Shown: positions 1 to 9,380 of the stretch, in pieces
Position numbering within the stretch: the stretch's first letter is position 1
Layout: every line of letters begins with the position of its first letter
Source of the DNA: JBBQXH01 sp963710975
Lineage (GTDB): Bacteria; Actinomycetota; Thermoleophilia; Gaiellales; Gaiellaceae
DNA length: 64,000 nucleotides
NCBI GenBank assembly: GCA_963710975.1
Contig: CAVQCG010000005.1
Coordinates: 496,001 to 560,000, forward strand
Direction of reading: 5' to 3'
Notes under the pieces: model-generated
Seen by the model: the letters and a program-made list of their open reading frames with translations, nothing else
Database searches by the model: none
Told to the model about the DNA's origin: nothing
Position numbers and translations under genes: made by a program

Positions 1-153
1 GCCGTACAGGTAGCGAATCGTCTCGCCCCGTTCACCTGGCGCCTCGGAGATGCCGTGCCAGCCCAGTGGGCCGAGTAACCCCCGGTAGAACGCGAGCGAC
101 CGTTCGAGGTCGGAGACGACGAGATCGACATGGTGGATTCCGGTGGACCGCAT
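1..153 (-). CDS. VOC/glyoxalase family protein, 5' part only
   Basis: The first 51 codons are present and the gene runs off the left edge. The start ATG is at 153-151. The protein opens MRSTGIHHVDLVVSDLERSL and continues AFYRGLLGPLGW, the standard first beta-alpha-beta-beta module of the vicinal oxygen chelate fold, with the usual first metal-ligand His in GIHHVDL. Members are glyoxalases, dioxygenases, epimerases or resistance proteins, and the fragment does not tell which. It lies 38 bp after the diol dehydratase reactivase small subunit on the same strand, so it may be the last gene of that operon. Confidence 0.8.
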   Translation of the reverse strand, partial: MRSTGIHHVDLVVSDLERSLAFYRGLLGPLGWHGISEAPGERGETIRYLYG

Positions 154-191
154 CAGGATCGCCCAGCGTAGCGATCGACGTTCGGCAGCCG

Positions 192-488
192 CTAGACCGG
201 ACGCTGCGAGGCGATGCGTGCCGCCGCGTGGCCGAAGGCCCTTGCCCCGTCGGGGGTCCCCTGGAGATAGGGCCGCCCGGGCGAGGCGGAGAGAACGAGG
301 ACGAGCGCGAGCGTGTCGCTGCCGACCCCGATCCCGAGTGCCGACCGAGCTGCCGCATCCCGGGCAAGGTCGAGTGCATCGCCGACACCCTCGCCGATCT
401 CGAGCGGAACACCCTCCTCTTCGAACCCCGCTGCGAGCGGCTGTGCCACCGAGCTGTCCGACAGGATCGCGACAACGGCAACGCTCAC
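192..488 (-). CDS. ddrB: Diol/glycerol dehydratase reactivase small subunit (DdrB/PduH)
   Basis: 98 aa. It is the beta subunit of the chaperone that exchanges damaged cobalamin out of inactivated diol dehydratase. The GTG start overlaps the ddrA stop as GTGA, with GGGAGGG just upstream, so the two subunits are translationally coupled as in known pdu/dha operons. Visible family features are an N-terminal Rossmann-like strand (VAVVAILSDSS), GFEEEGVPLEI near residue 30, which resembles the medium-subunit GIEEEG region this protein mimics, and a C-terminal NAARL-like segment (HAAARIAS). Its length matches the family (about 110-125 aa) minus a short tail. Confidence 0.8.
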   Translation of the reverse strand: MSVAVVAILSDSSVAQPLAAGFEEEGVPLEIGEGVGDALDLARDAAARSALGIGVGSDTLALVLVLSASPGRPYLQGTPDGARAFGHAAARIASQRPV

Positions 489-2185
489 GACCCTCCCGTC
501 TTTGCTGCGAGAACGAGCCCGACGGCGACTGCCGCTCGAGGTCCGTGAGCGCCGAGCACATCTCCGCGGGCAACAGCCACGTCGAGATCTGCAAGCTCTG
601 CGGCGACTGCGTCGACCACCTCCGCGTCGCACGCCGACCCGCCGACAAGGGTCACGAGCTCGCCGCGAGGAACTCCTCCCGCCGCGTCCACTGCCCGCCT
701 GACGTTCCGGGCGATGACATCTCGCTTCGCCGCCCGGCGCAGGCCGGCCCAGACCTCCGGAGCAAGCTGCGCTGCCAGAGGCCGCAGCTCGCGCCCGTCG
801 AGGACGCAGAGGCGCGCCATCGTGCCGGGCGGAGCCGGCTCCCCCACGAAGCTCCGGCTGCCGTCCTCGTGGTGAAGGATGAAGGGGGTCTCGACCCGCA
901 CGGAGCGTGCTCGTTTCGCCCGCTCCGCCAGCTCTGTCCCGCAGCCGAGCAGCCCGCCGCAGATCCGGGTCACCAGATCACCTGCCCCGGCGGTCGCAAC
1001 CACCTGATCCGCACCTGGATCGACACGGTGGAGGTCGACGGTGCCGCCCCCGAGGTCGAAGACGAACGGGGCGCTTCCCGCCCCTGGCGTCGTGGAAGCT
1101 CCGAGAACCGCCGCCTCCGACTCCCGGGCGACGACCCGCGCGCCCCCGCTTACGAGCAGCTCGAGCTCCTGCAGGAGCCCACTCGTGTCGGCTCGAGCGA
1201 GAAGGGCGAGCGCGACCGCGCGACGACGGGCGAGCCGCCGCGAGAAGGCAGGGTCATCCGCGGGCGCTGGAAGCCTGCACCACGCCAGGTCGAGGAGGCC
1301 GTCCCGGTTGCCGGCCGCACCGCGGATCGCCCGGATCTCGCCGGGAGGCGGCGATGGTGCCGCTTCGTCGAAGTCGGTGACGGACCCGTCCGCATGAACG
1401 AGGCTGATCGCCGCCTCGTTCCGCGGTTCGCTCGAGGCTGCGGCCCTCGGCGATCGCACGACGATGGCTGCACGGTGGCCCGCGACCGCTCGCGCGGCAT
1501 GCCGGGCGGCCCGCGCCTCGTCCGGAGTCAGGCCGAGCAGCACGGCAATTCGCAGAGGGTCGGAGAGATGCTCGACAGATGCCCCGGGTGGAGCCACCTC
1601 AACCGCTGCCTGGGCCCCGAGCGGCAGCTCTGCGACATCGGCGACCTCGTCGACGATCGGGCAGTCGCGGTCGAAGCGGTTCCCGATCAGGACGCCGTCG
1701 TCGTGCTTCGCGATGACCGCGCTGATCCGCCAACCGCGGTCACGGGCGGCACGAAGTTCAGCAGCGGCATCGTCGAAGTCGACGTCGTCGACGACAGCGA
1801 TGACAGTGCCCCCGACGGGGTCCTCGGCCAGGTCGGCGAGAGCGCGGAGGACCCCTGCCGCCACACCCTCGCCCGAGGGCGTCGAGCTCGCCGGCCGGGC
1901 GATCGCCGCACGTGAGAGATCGACCTCCTCGAGTCGCCCGAGCTCGACGAGTCCGGTCTCGACCGGATTGAGCTCGGCGAGGAGGAGATGGTGTGGACGT
2001 TCACCGAGCCGCCTCTCGGCTCGCCCGATCAGGTCGGCGACACCCTCGGCACAGGCAGCAGATCCCTTCGGGCCGCTCGTGGCGCGGCGGAGGACGAGCA
2101 GCCACTCCGGTTCTCGCCCAGGCTCGAGCCGGGCAACGGCCACCTCCGTCGTCGAGTTGCCGACGTCGACGCCCGCGACGAGCAC
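485..2185 (-). CDS. ddrA: Diol/glycerol dehydratase reactivase large subunit (DdrA/PduG)
   Basis: 566 aa from the GTG at 2185, slightly shorter than the usual ~610. It is an ATPase of the actin/Hsp70 superfold that pries open B12-dependent diol dehydratase and releases inactive cobalamin. The N-terminal phosphate-binding loop AGVDVGNSTTEVA (residues 4-16) and the second nucleotide loop FVFDLGGGTVDLH (374-386) are both intact, and the swivelling domain lies between them. The start sits 5 bp after the decarboxylase stop and the end overlaps ddrB. Unlike the dehydratase genes upstream, this gene has no visible indel. Confidence 0.88.
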   Translation of the reverse strand: MLVAGVDVGNSTTEVAVARLEPGREPEWLLVLRRATSGPKGSAACAEGVADLIGRAERRLGERPHHLLLAELNPVETGLVELGRLEEVDLSRAAIARPASSTPSGEGVAAGVLRALADLAEDPVGGTVIAVVDDVDFDDAAAELRAARDRGWRISAVIAKHDDGVLIGNRFDRDCPIVDEVADVAELPLGAQAAVEVAPPGASVEHLSDPLRIAVLLGLTPDEARAARHAARAVAGHRAAIVVRSPRAAASSEPRNEAAISLVHADGSVTDFDEAAPSPPPGEIRAIRGAAGNRDGLLDLAWCRLPAPADDPAFSRRLARRRAVALALLARADTSGLLQELELLVSGGARVVARESEAAVLGASTTPGAGSAPFVFDLGGGTVDLHRVDPGADQVVATAGAGDLVTRICGGLLGCGTELAERAKRARSVRVETPFILHHEDGSRSFVGEPAPPGTMARLCVLDGRELRPLAAQLAPEVWAGLRRAAKRDVIARNVRRAVDAAGGVPRGELVTLVGGSACDAEVVDAVAAELADLDVAVARGDVLGAHGPRAAVAVGLVLAAKTGGS

Positions 2186-2190
2186 GAGCG

Positions 2191-3599
2191 TTAGACGACT
2201 GCCCCGGCTGCAGCCGCGGCGAGCACATCGCGGACGGACGCCACGGTGCGATCGACGTCTGCATCGGTCGTCCGCCAGTTGCTCACCGAGATCCGCATCA
2301 CGCGCTCGCCGTGCCAGGTCGTCCCGCCGAACCATGCCTCCCCGCGGGCCTGGATCCGGGCGATGACCTCGTCTGTCCAGCGGTCGTGGTCACCGTCCGG
2401 GGAGAGGAAGCGCACGAGCCCCTGATTGATCACCGGCTCGGCTATCAGCTCGGCGCCGGAAAGAGAGCCGACCTCGCGAGTGAGCCGGGCAGCGTACCGG
2501 CAGCACCGCGTCACCATCTCGTCCACGCCGGCCCGGCCGAGCGACCGGATCGCCGCGTAGACCGCAAATCCTCGCGAGCGGCGCGACCACTCCGGGTTCC
2601 AGTTCATCTGGTCGAGACCGGCCTCGGCCGGATCGAAGTAGCTCGCCGACGCAGTCATCGAGTCGCGATGCGGCCTCGGATCGGCAACGAATGTGAACCC
2701 CACGTCATAGGGGACGTTCAGCCACTTGTGGCCGTCGGTTGCCCAGGAATCGGCGCGATCCACACCCGCCACCAGGTGGCGGTAGTCCGCGCTCGCCCCG
2801 GCCCAGAGGCCAAACGCGCCGTCGACGTGAACCCACGCACCGTGCTCGTGTGCGATCTCGCAGGCCTCGGGGAAGGGATCGAAGGCTCCGGTGTTGAGCT
2901 CCCCGGCTTGCAGGCAGACGATCGTCGGAGCCACGGAGTCGCGACTCAGAGCCTCCGCGAGCGCGTCCGTCCTGATCGGGCCGCCCTCCTCCGCCGCGAC
3001 CTCGACGACCGCGTCGGTGCCGATCCCGAGCAGGCGAAGCGCCCTGTCGATCGTCGTGTGCCGGAGCTCCGAGACGAGCACCCGGATCTGCGGCCCGGCG
3101 GAGAGGCCCTGGCGCTGGACGTCGACGCCACGGTCCACAAGGACGTGGTGTCGCGCAGCAGCAAGCGCGGTCACATGGGCCATCTGGCACCCGCTGACGA
3201 TTCCGAAGGACGCGCCCGAGGGCAACCCGAGCAGCTCCTTGAGCCACGTTCCACAGGTCTCCTCGACCACCGCGGCGGCCGGCGACGTCGCCACGATCGC
3301 GGCGTTTTGATCCCAGGCCGTCGTGAGGAAGTCCGCGGCCACGGCGGCCGGGAGCGCACCGCCGATGACCCACCCGTAGAAGCGCCCGCTCGCCGAGTCG
3401 AGGAGGCCACCCTCGACGCCCGCGACGAGCTCGTCGATCACCCGGTCGGGGATCGACACCGACCTCGGGAAGAGGCCCGGCGAGCCTCGTTCTCAGCTCG
3501 TCCGGCGTCGCGGTGGCGGCGACATGCGTGTTCGTCGAGCCCATCGAGGTAGTCGGCGGCGTGCGCCGCCGCAAGCTCGAGGAGTCTCCGCTCGGACAC
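2191..3599 (-). CDS. Group II PLP-dependent decarboxylase (two apparent frameshifts near N-terminus)
   Basis: Related to aromatic-L-amino-acid, glutamate and diaminobutyrate decarboxylases, which release CO2 from an amino acid to give an amine. From 3459 down to 2191 the frame is open (about 420 aa): FYGWVIGGALPAAVAADFL, substrate-loop SGCQMAHVTAL, HVDGAFGLWAG and the Schiff-base lysine in TDGHKWLNVPYD. The true start is probably the GTG at 3599, but the reading has to change frame near 3520 and near 3440 to join DYLDGLDE, HVAATATPDEL and VIDELVAGVEGG. The gene lies between an S58 peptidase and ddrA inside the diol dehydratase operon, an unusual place for a decarboxylase. Its substrate cannot be told from sequence. 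Confidence 0.75.
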
Positions 3600-3606
3600 G
3601 GGTCGG

Positions 3607-4678
3607 CTACCCCTGCAGCTTCCCGGCCCGCCGCATCACGTCGACGAGGCGATCGGGATCGAGACCGTGCGCGACCGCTCCGTTCTTGCCCACCATCGTC
3701 TCGGCAGCGACCACGGCGTTCACGATCGCCTCCTCGGCGGCCTCGATCGTCGCCCAGAAGAGCGGCGTGATCGAGTCGTTGCCGAGCATCGTCACGGCGC
3801 TCGTGCCTTGGCCGGACATCCCGCGGTTGCCGGTCGCGAAGGCGATGAAGATGTCGCCGCTCGAGTTCGCGCCCGAGCCGCCTGCCCGCGCTACTCCAAG
3901 GCCCGCTCGCTGCGCGAGACGCTCGCACTGATGGGGCAAAAGCGGGGCGTCGGTGGCGACGACGATGATGATCGACCCTGTCTCCTGGCGCCGTCCGCTC
4001 GTCGACGACCGGGATCTCGTCCGGCCCGAGCTCCTCCCCCACGGCCACGCCGTCGACCCGAAACCGCTCGCGGTCGCCGTAGTTCGCCTGAACGAGCGCG
4101 CCCACCGTGTAGCCGCCCTCGGACTCTTCGAGCCGGCGCGACGCCGTTCCGATCCCGCCCTTGAACTCGTGGCAGATCATCCCCGTCCCGCTCCCGACGT
4201 TGCCTTCGCCCACCGGGCCGGACGAGGCAGCGGCGATCGCCGCGAACACGTGCTCGGGCTCCACGTGCAGGCCATTGATGTCGTTCAACACCCCGTCCCA
4301 TGTCTCGCCGACGACGGGAAGGCTCCATGCGTCGTCACCCACGGCGCCCCGCCGGATCGCCTCGGCGATCAACGCATCACGAACCACGCCGACCGAGTGC
4401 GTGTTCGTGAGCCCGATCGGCGTCGTCAGAAAACCCGACTCTCGCACCCATTCGAGCCCGGTCAGCTCGCCGTTTCCATTCAGGCGGTGGCAGCCCGCGA
4501 ACACAGGATCCGTCCCGGGGTCGCCGTCGTGCGGGAAGATCACGGTCACGCCGGTCCGCACCGACTCGCCCTCGATGAGCGTGGTGTGGCCGACCCGTAC
4601 GCCCGCAACATCGGTGATCGCGTTCCACGGACCGGGGGGCAGACGACCGATCGTGAGCCCGAGATCGCGTGCTCTCAC
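3607..4678 (-). CDS. S58 (DmpA/BapA-type) aminopeptidase, one frameshift
   Basis: N-terminal-nucleophile peptidase, about 355 aa when corrected. Relatives are beta-peptidyl or D-stereospecific aminopeptidases that cleave themselves into two chains. Visible are the family opening (GPWNAITDVAGVRVGHTTL), GLTNTHSVGVVRDA, GNVGSGTGMICHEFKGGIG, and after the break ATDAPLLPHQCERLAQRAGLG and NSSGDIFIAFATGN. The frame breaks near 3968, in a G-run exactly where the family has its autoproteolysis site (Gly-Ser before the hydrophobic IIIVVATDAP stretch), so the catalytic serine cannot be read. The GTG start overlaps the pduE stop. Its role in a diol dehydratase operon is unknown. Confidence 0.8.
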
Positions 4679-5073
4679 GCGGTGAGTCCCCGACGGACGT
4701 ACGCGGCACGGGCTTCCCGCACCAGCGCCGCGCAGCCGGGAGCCCCGCCGGCGTCGAGACCCGACGCGAGGTCGTCCATCTGCGCTGCGGTCGCGCGACC
4801 GGGCCGAAGCAGCTCGTAGAACTCGAGCAGCTCGTCGTCCGTGAAGGTACTGAGCTCGGCTCCACGCCGGAGGTTCGCAGCGAGCTGCGGATTCCCACCC
4901 TGCTCGGCGAAATCCGCCTGCAGGCGAAGCGTGTCCGGACTGACTCGCACGTCGTCTGCCCCGATCCCGTCGGCGAGGACGGCGTCGAGCGTGATCTCGG
5001 ATACCCGGCGACCGCTCGTCGTCAGCACGGCGTCACGAGAGCCGTCCGAGAGCGGATAGGTCAGCCTGGCCAT
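4675..5073 (-). CDS. pduE: Diol/glycerol dehydratase small subunit (PduE)
   Basis: 132 aa, intact. It is the gamma subunit of adenosylcobalamin-dependent diol dehydratase, which converts 1,2-propanediol, glycerol or ethanediol to an aldehyde. Family landmarks are YPLSDGS at the start, DITL-type SEITLDAVLADG, DDVRVSPDTLRLQADFAEQ, AANLRRGAEL and ELLRPGRATAAQM. The start ATG at 5073 overlaps the end of pduD by 13 bp and the stop overlaps the S58 peptidase start, so it sits in the middle of a tightly coupled operon. The order large-medium-small subunit is conserved. Confidence 0.88.
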   Translation of the reverse strand: MARLTYPLSDGSRDAVLTTSGRRVSEITLDAVLADGIGADDVRVSPDTLRLQADFAEQGGNPQLAANLRRGAELSTFTDDELLEFYELLRPGRATAAQMDDLASGLDAGGAPGCAALVREARAAYVRRGLTA

Positions 5074-5695
5074 GCAGCCTCGACCTCGACCGGATCCGTC
5101 TCGCTCGAGCAGCCGCGCTCGACGGCAACCATCTGGACGACGCGCGCGTGATATTTCGGCCCGAGCGGCTCGCTCGACTCCGGGCAGCAGGAGCGGTTCG
5201 ACGGCGGCTCCCCTCGCGTAGCGGGCGGCGTTCCGGCCGAGGCTGCGGTACAGCTCCGCGGTGACGCGCGGCGCGATCGAAAAGAGCTCGAGGTTTCCGA
5301 GCGGCGGAAGATCGGCGCGATGGATGAGCGCCGTGCCCTTCGCCTGCAGGCCCGACCGACACCGCGAGCCGGAAAGCTGCGCCGCCGTCCAGCCGATGTT
5401 GCCGAGATCGATCGAGCGGTTGACGCGGACGAGCCGGCTCGCCATCCCCTCCTCCTCGATGCCCGCGAGAACCTGGCGCAGCACCTCCGCGACGGTCATG
5501 CCGTCGAGCGCAACCCAGAGCTCCTGCCCGCAAACGCCGGAGACAGGCCGACGACGACCTCGTCGGCCCGCACTCGAGAGCGCGCAGGCCCCAGCTCGCG
5601 GAGGGTCAGGCAGCCGAGGCCGCGGACCTGCTCGGCCTCGAGGTCGCCCGGCGACCAGACCTGGCGGACCTGGCGACCTCTGCACGCCGATCCGG
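5061..5695 (-). pseudogene. pduD: Diol/glycerol dehydratase medium subunit (PduD), frameshifted
   Basis: Beta subunit of the B12 diol dehydratase. Well conserved blocks are in place: RADEVVVGLSPAF, LAGIEEEGMASRLVRVNRS, GLQAKGTALIHRADLPPLG, NLELFSIAP and RSLGRNAARYARG, then KYHARVVQMVA at the C-terminus. They lie in different frames. I place breaks near 5528, a compensating pair near 5345 (LSGS to GLQAKG) and one near 5152. The left limit (near 5695) is uncertain because no clear stop of the large subunit or start of this one can be read; a natural large-medium fusion is possible. The stop lies inside pduE. It is either a decaying gene or an unpolished assembly. Confidence 0.75.
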
Positions 5696-7323
5696 TGTCA
5701 TGCGATAGCCGGTGCCCGGGCCCGCGTAGTCGTTCGGGTCGCTGAGATTCGACAGCACGCGCATGTCCTCGTCGAAGATCGCGGCCGTCTGGAGGAAGTC
5801 ACCGAGCAGGCGCTGGCGCAGCATCTCGAGCACACGCTCGGCCTCGACCTCGTACCCGTGCCGCGCGAGCGATCGCACCACGTCGAGGATCGTGACGCCG
5901 CTGATCCATGATCCGTGTCCCGGCTGTCGGAACCAGCGTCAGGCGCGAGAGCGGGAACGTCGAGCGAGCCGTGGGCGACGACGCACGCGTCGACATCCTC
6001 GTCGGCGAACGTTGCCAGCCCGAGATCCTCGAAGACGGCGCGGCACGCCTCGGCGGCGCGCCTGCGAAGCGGGAGGAGCTCGTCGTCGCGACGGGAACGC
6101 AGGCCGCCCTCGAAACCCCAATCGCGCTGGATGACGAGGTAGTCGTCGATGTCCTCGGCGTTGAAGTTCGACGGGCCGAACGCGTTGTCGTACGCGGGAA
6201 TCGAGCCGAAGCCCGAGAACAGGAAGTCGGACCCGGCGAGCAGCAGCGGCAGCGTGTGCGCGGTTCGGCGGATGTCGGAGGCCGACATGAGCGTGTCGTT
6301 GCCGGTGCACGACTCGAGGTCGTGCAGCATCACGCAGAGGTTCTCGGCGATCACCTCGCGCATCCCGTCAGGTACCGACGCGGTCACGTTGACACCGTCG
6401 ATGCCACCGTTCTGCACGCCCTGCGCGCCGGCGGCACGCGTCACAGCGATACACCGTGCCTCGAGGTAGAGCATCGAGCTGCCCTCGGTCGCGCCCATCA
6501 GGCACTCGGCGCCGGAGCCGCGACGTGAAGCGCATCTTCAGCCCGCGAGACGCGTAGCACGAGGCCAGGAACGCCTTCGACCAGGGTGTGTCGTCGCCGT
6601 CGACGAACACCTGCTCCGTGCCGTAGACGGACACCGTCTCTGCGTACGTCGTCAGGCCGCGCATGCCGAGCTCGAGCTCCATCCGCTCCTCGACCGAGCA
6701 CTGCGTGAGCGCCCCGGCTCCGGCGACCTGGCCCCCGATCAGCAGCGCCAGCGCGTTCGACGGCGCGTCGCGCAGGATCGGGACGGTCGTCTCGAGCTCG
6801 CGGAAGCCGAGGGCGACCGCCGACGCCGCATCGGCGGCGATCAGCAGCGGGTGATCGACGCGGTTCGTGACGTGCGCCTGGATCGACGGCGTCTTCCGGG
6901 CCCGCATCTTCTGCATCGCCTGGAGGATCTCGACAGGCGTCAGGATCGACAGCATCGCCGCGATCTTCGCCGGCGTCATGCCGGCGACGAGGCGCGTGAT
7001 CTCGCCACGTGGAACGCCCGGGTCGACCAGCATCCGAGCGAACGAGATCGTGTCGAGAGCCATCGCCTCCTCGGCCACCGTCACGTCGATCCCGTGACGG
7101 GCGACGAACTCGTCGATCAGGTCGAACTCGGGCTCGCGCTTCCCGTCGAGCTCGACGACCCGGCCGTCCTCGTACGCGAAGCGAGCGGCTCAGGGTCGTA
7201 CGGGCTCGCGAACGCGACGAGCCCGAGCGAAGGGTCCTCGGGGACGAGGTTGTCCCGGCTGATCGGTCTCGTCGCGTAGTAGGCGGAGCGGAGAGACGCC
7301 GCCTCACGGTCAGTCGTGCTCAT
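5690..7323 (-). pseudogene. pduC: Diol/glycerol dehydratase large subunit (PduC), several frameshifts
   Basis: Catalytic alpha subunit with the B12-binding TIM barrel, about 540 aa if repaired. Diagnostic blocks in order: ARKTPSIQAHVTN, VYGTEQVFVDGDDTPWSKAF, YASRGLKMRFTS, SSMLYLEARC, FSGFGSIPAYDNAF, SNFNAEDIDDYLVIQRDW, and near the end SDPNDYAGPGTGYRM. The start ATG at 7323 gives PISRDNLVPEDPSLGLVAF. Frame changes are needed near 7187, 6523, 5920 and 5695. Coding quality between the breaks is excellent, so any inactivation would be recent. It follows the ogt stop by 11 bp on the same strand. As read, it cannot make a full-length enzyme. Confidence 0.85.
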
Positions 7324-7334
7324 GACCGCGTAGA

Positions 7335-7871
7335 TTAACCGGCAGCGATCGGCAGCCGCAGGGGCTGAGAAGCGTCGAGCGCCCCCTCGAGCCGAAGCAG
7401 GAACTCCTTGTACTCGAGGCCCCCGGTGTACCAGTTGAGGTCGCCGTTCTGGCGTATGACGCGATGACACGGGAGCACGATCGGGATCGGGTTCGTCGCA
7501 CACGCTTGACCGGCAGCACGCGGGGCGCGGGAATTTCCGGCTCGTGCCGCGAGCTCGCCGTAGCTCACCGTCTCGCCGTACGGGATCCTGAACATCTCCT
7601 CGAGCACCCTCAGGCGAAAGCCGTGCGCGAGCGACCAGTCGAGTGGCATCGTGAAGTCGCGGCGCGTACCGGCGAAGTACTCGTCGAGCTCGCGGCGCGC
7701 CGGCTCGACCGCGGAGGGATCCTCGACGACCCCGCCGAGCTTGCGCCGAAGCTCGTCCCGAACGGCCGCGGGATCCTCGGGCGGCAGGCCGATCCGTACG
7801 AGACCGGTCTCGGTCGCCGCCAGCGTCAGGCGGCCCATCGGCGTCTCGACGTCGGCGCACGAGACGGTCAT
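7335..7871 (-). CDS. ogt: Methylated-DNA-[protein]-cysteine S-methyltransferase
   Basis: 178 aa. A suicide repair protein that moves the methyl group of O6-methylguanine to its own cysteine. The active-site motif PCHRVI is present near residue 142, preceded by the helix-turn-helix and arginine-finger region RIPYGETVSYGELAARAG and followed by YTGGLEYKEFLLRLEG. The ATG overlaps the stop of the upstream alkA-type gene (ATGA), so the two repair enzymes are co-translated. The diol dehydratase large subunit starts 11 bp downstream, which makes this a strange operon partner. Confidence 0.93.
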   Translation of the reverse strand: MTVSCADVETPMGRLTLAATETGLVRIGLPPEDPAAVRDELRRKLGGVVEDPSAVEPARRELDEYFAGTRRDFTMPLDWSLAHGFRLRVLEEMFRIPYGETVSYGELAARAGNSRAPRAAGQACATNPIPIVLPCHRVIRQNGDLNWYTGGLEYKEFLLRLEGALDASQPLRLPIAAG

Positions 7872-9307
7872 GCCGCCTTCCTCAGCTCGGGGGCTGCTGC
7901 GCTCCAGAGGTGAAGCGCGGCATACGCCCGCCACGGGCGCCACGGGAGAGCAAGCCTCTCGATCTCGGTGCTGGAAACATCGAGCGCGCGGCGTAGGCCG
8001 AGGTCGCCGGCTGGAAACGCATCGGGATCCCGCAGCGCACGCATGGCGACGTACTCGACGGTCCAGTCGCCGATTCCGGGAATCGCCCTCAGTCGAGCGC
8101 GCGTCGTGTCGAGCGGCGCCGTCGGGCTGAGGTCGAGGTCTCCTGACGTGACGGCCTGCGCCAGGCGGCGGATCGTCTCCGCGCGAGCACCGGGCAAGCC
8201 AATTCGCTCGATCGCCGCGTCGCCGAGCGCGGCGGCCTGCGGAAAGGTGTGGGTCACCGATCCGGACGGCAAAGGGATGGGATCGCCGAACTGCTCGACC
8301 AACCGGCCCGCGAGCGTCCTGGCACCCCGCACGGTCACCTGCTGGCCGAGGACGGCTCGGACGGCAAGCTCGAACCCGTCCCAGGCGCCGGGCACACGCA
8401 GGCCGGGGCGGGACGCGACGAGCGGCGCGAGGATAGGGTCTCCACGGAACGCAGCTTCGACCTCGGCCGGGTCGGCTCCGAGATCGAAGGCGCCCTTGCA
8501 GCGCTCGACGATCGACGCGAGGCCGCGCACGGGCGGACTCTCGACTCGCAGGACGACGACAGGGGCAACGTGCTCGACTTCGACGACGGCGACCGCCTCC
8601 TTGACCCTGACCGCACGCCGATATGTGCCGCCTACGATCTCCTCGACCCCGGGAACGGCGCGCGCGCCGAGGAACGAGAGCAGGTTGTCCCACGCGAGCG
8701 GTGGTCTGTAGGGAAGCCGCAACCCGAGCCTCGCATCGCGACCGTGGCGGCGCGCGGCGCGGAGCTCCGACGGGGAGCGGCCATATGAGCCTCGAACAGC
8801 CTCGTTGAACCGCCGGGTGCTCGTGAAGCCAGATGCAGCGGCGATCTCGGTCATGGACAGCTCGGACTCGTCGATCAGCTGGCGTGCGAGCTGAACCCGC
8901 CTCGTGCGAGCGATTGCTCCCGGGGGCGCACCGAGGTGAGCTTCGAACAGCCGGCGCAGCTGACGTTCGCCGACGCAGACCTCCTGCGCCAGTTCTCGCG
9001 CGTCGTGCACGTCGAGGTAGCCGTCGGCGATCAGGCGCAATGCGCGTGTGACGACCGCTGAGCCGCCGATCCACTCGGGTGTGCCGGGCGCGGTCTCCGG
9101 GCGGCAGCGGCGGCAAGGCCGGAGCCCCGCTGCCGACGCCGCTGCGGCGGTCGCATAGAACCTGACGTTCTCGGGTTTCGGCGCAGGCGCCGGACAGATC
9201 GGCCGGCAGTAGATCCCAGTCGTCCTGACGCCGATGAAGAACCGGCCGTCGAAGCGGGGGTCGCGGCTCGCCGAGGCGCGCAGGCAGGTCTCCCGATCCA
9301 GCTTCAC
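7868..9307 (-). CDS. alkA: Ada-type regulator fused to AlkA 3-methyladenine DNA glycosylase
   Basis: 479 aa, three parts. Residues about 1-75 are the Ada zinc/methyl-acceptor domain, with four cysteines in YCRPICPAP and LRPCRRC. Residues about 85-180 are an AraC-type double helix-turn-helix (ELAQEVCVGERQLRRLFEAH, MTEIAAASGFTSTRRFNEA). The C-terminal half is the AlkA glycosylase: AVLGQQVTVRGARTLAGRLV, the helix-hairpin-helix LRAIPGIGDWTVEY and the catalytic aspartate region FPAGDLGL. This fusion is common in Actinobacteria and links alkylation sensing with base excision. It overlaps ogt by 4 bp, so the two form a self-contained adaptive-response unit. Confidence 0.93.
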   Translation of the reverse strand: MKLDRETCLRASASRDPRFDGRFFIGVRTTGIYCRPICPAPAPKPENVRFYATAAAASAAGLRPCRRCRPETAPGTPEWIGGSAVVTRALRLIADGYLDVHDARELAQEVCVGERQLRRLFEAHLGAPPGAIARTRRVQLARQLIDESELSMTEIAAASGFTSTRRFNEAVRGSYGRSPSELRAARRHGRDARLGLRLPYRPPLAWDNLLSFLGARAVPGVEEIVGGTYRRAVRVKEAVAVVEVEHVAPVVVLRVESPPVRGLASIVERCKGAFDLGADPAEVEAAFRGDPILAPLVASRPGLRVPGAWDGFELAVRAVLGQQVTVRGARTLAGRLVEQFGDPIPLPSGSVTHTFPQAAALGDAAIERIGLPGARAETIRRLAQAVTSGDLDLSPTAPLDTTRARLRAIPGIGDWTVEYVAMRALRDPDAFPAGDLGLRRALDVSSTEIERLALPWRPWRAYAALHLWSAAAPELRKAA

Positions 9308-9380
9308 ACGGCGAGCATAGACCCGCCCGAGGCTTGCGTCTCGTCGTTTTCGGACATTGCCGTCCGGAGACTGCGCCCGG

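Noticed and set aside
143..1915. Long plus-strand open frames opposite the reactivase gene (and many similar ones across the window)
   Set aside because: They mirror real genes on the other strand, are rich in Arg/Pro/Ala without any motif, and arise from the high GC content at third codon positions.
5061..7323. Programmed frameshifting in the diol dehydratase genes
   Set aside because: Too many breaks, in different directions, with no slippery heptamer or following pseudoknot that I can see.
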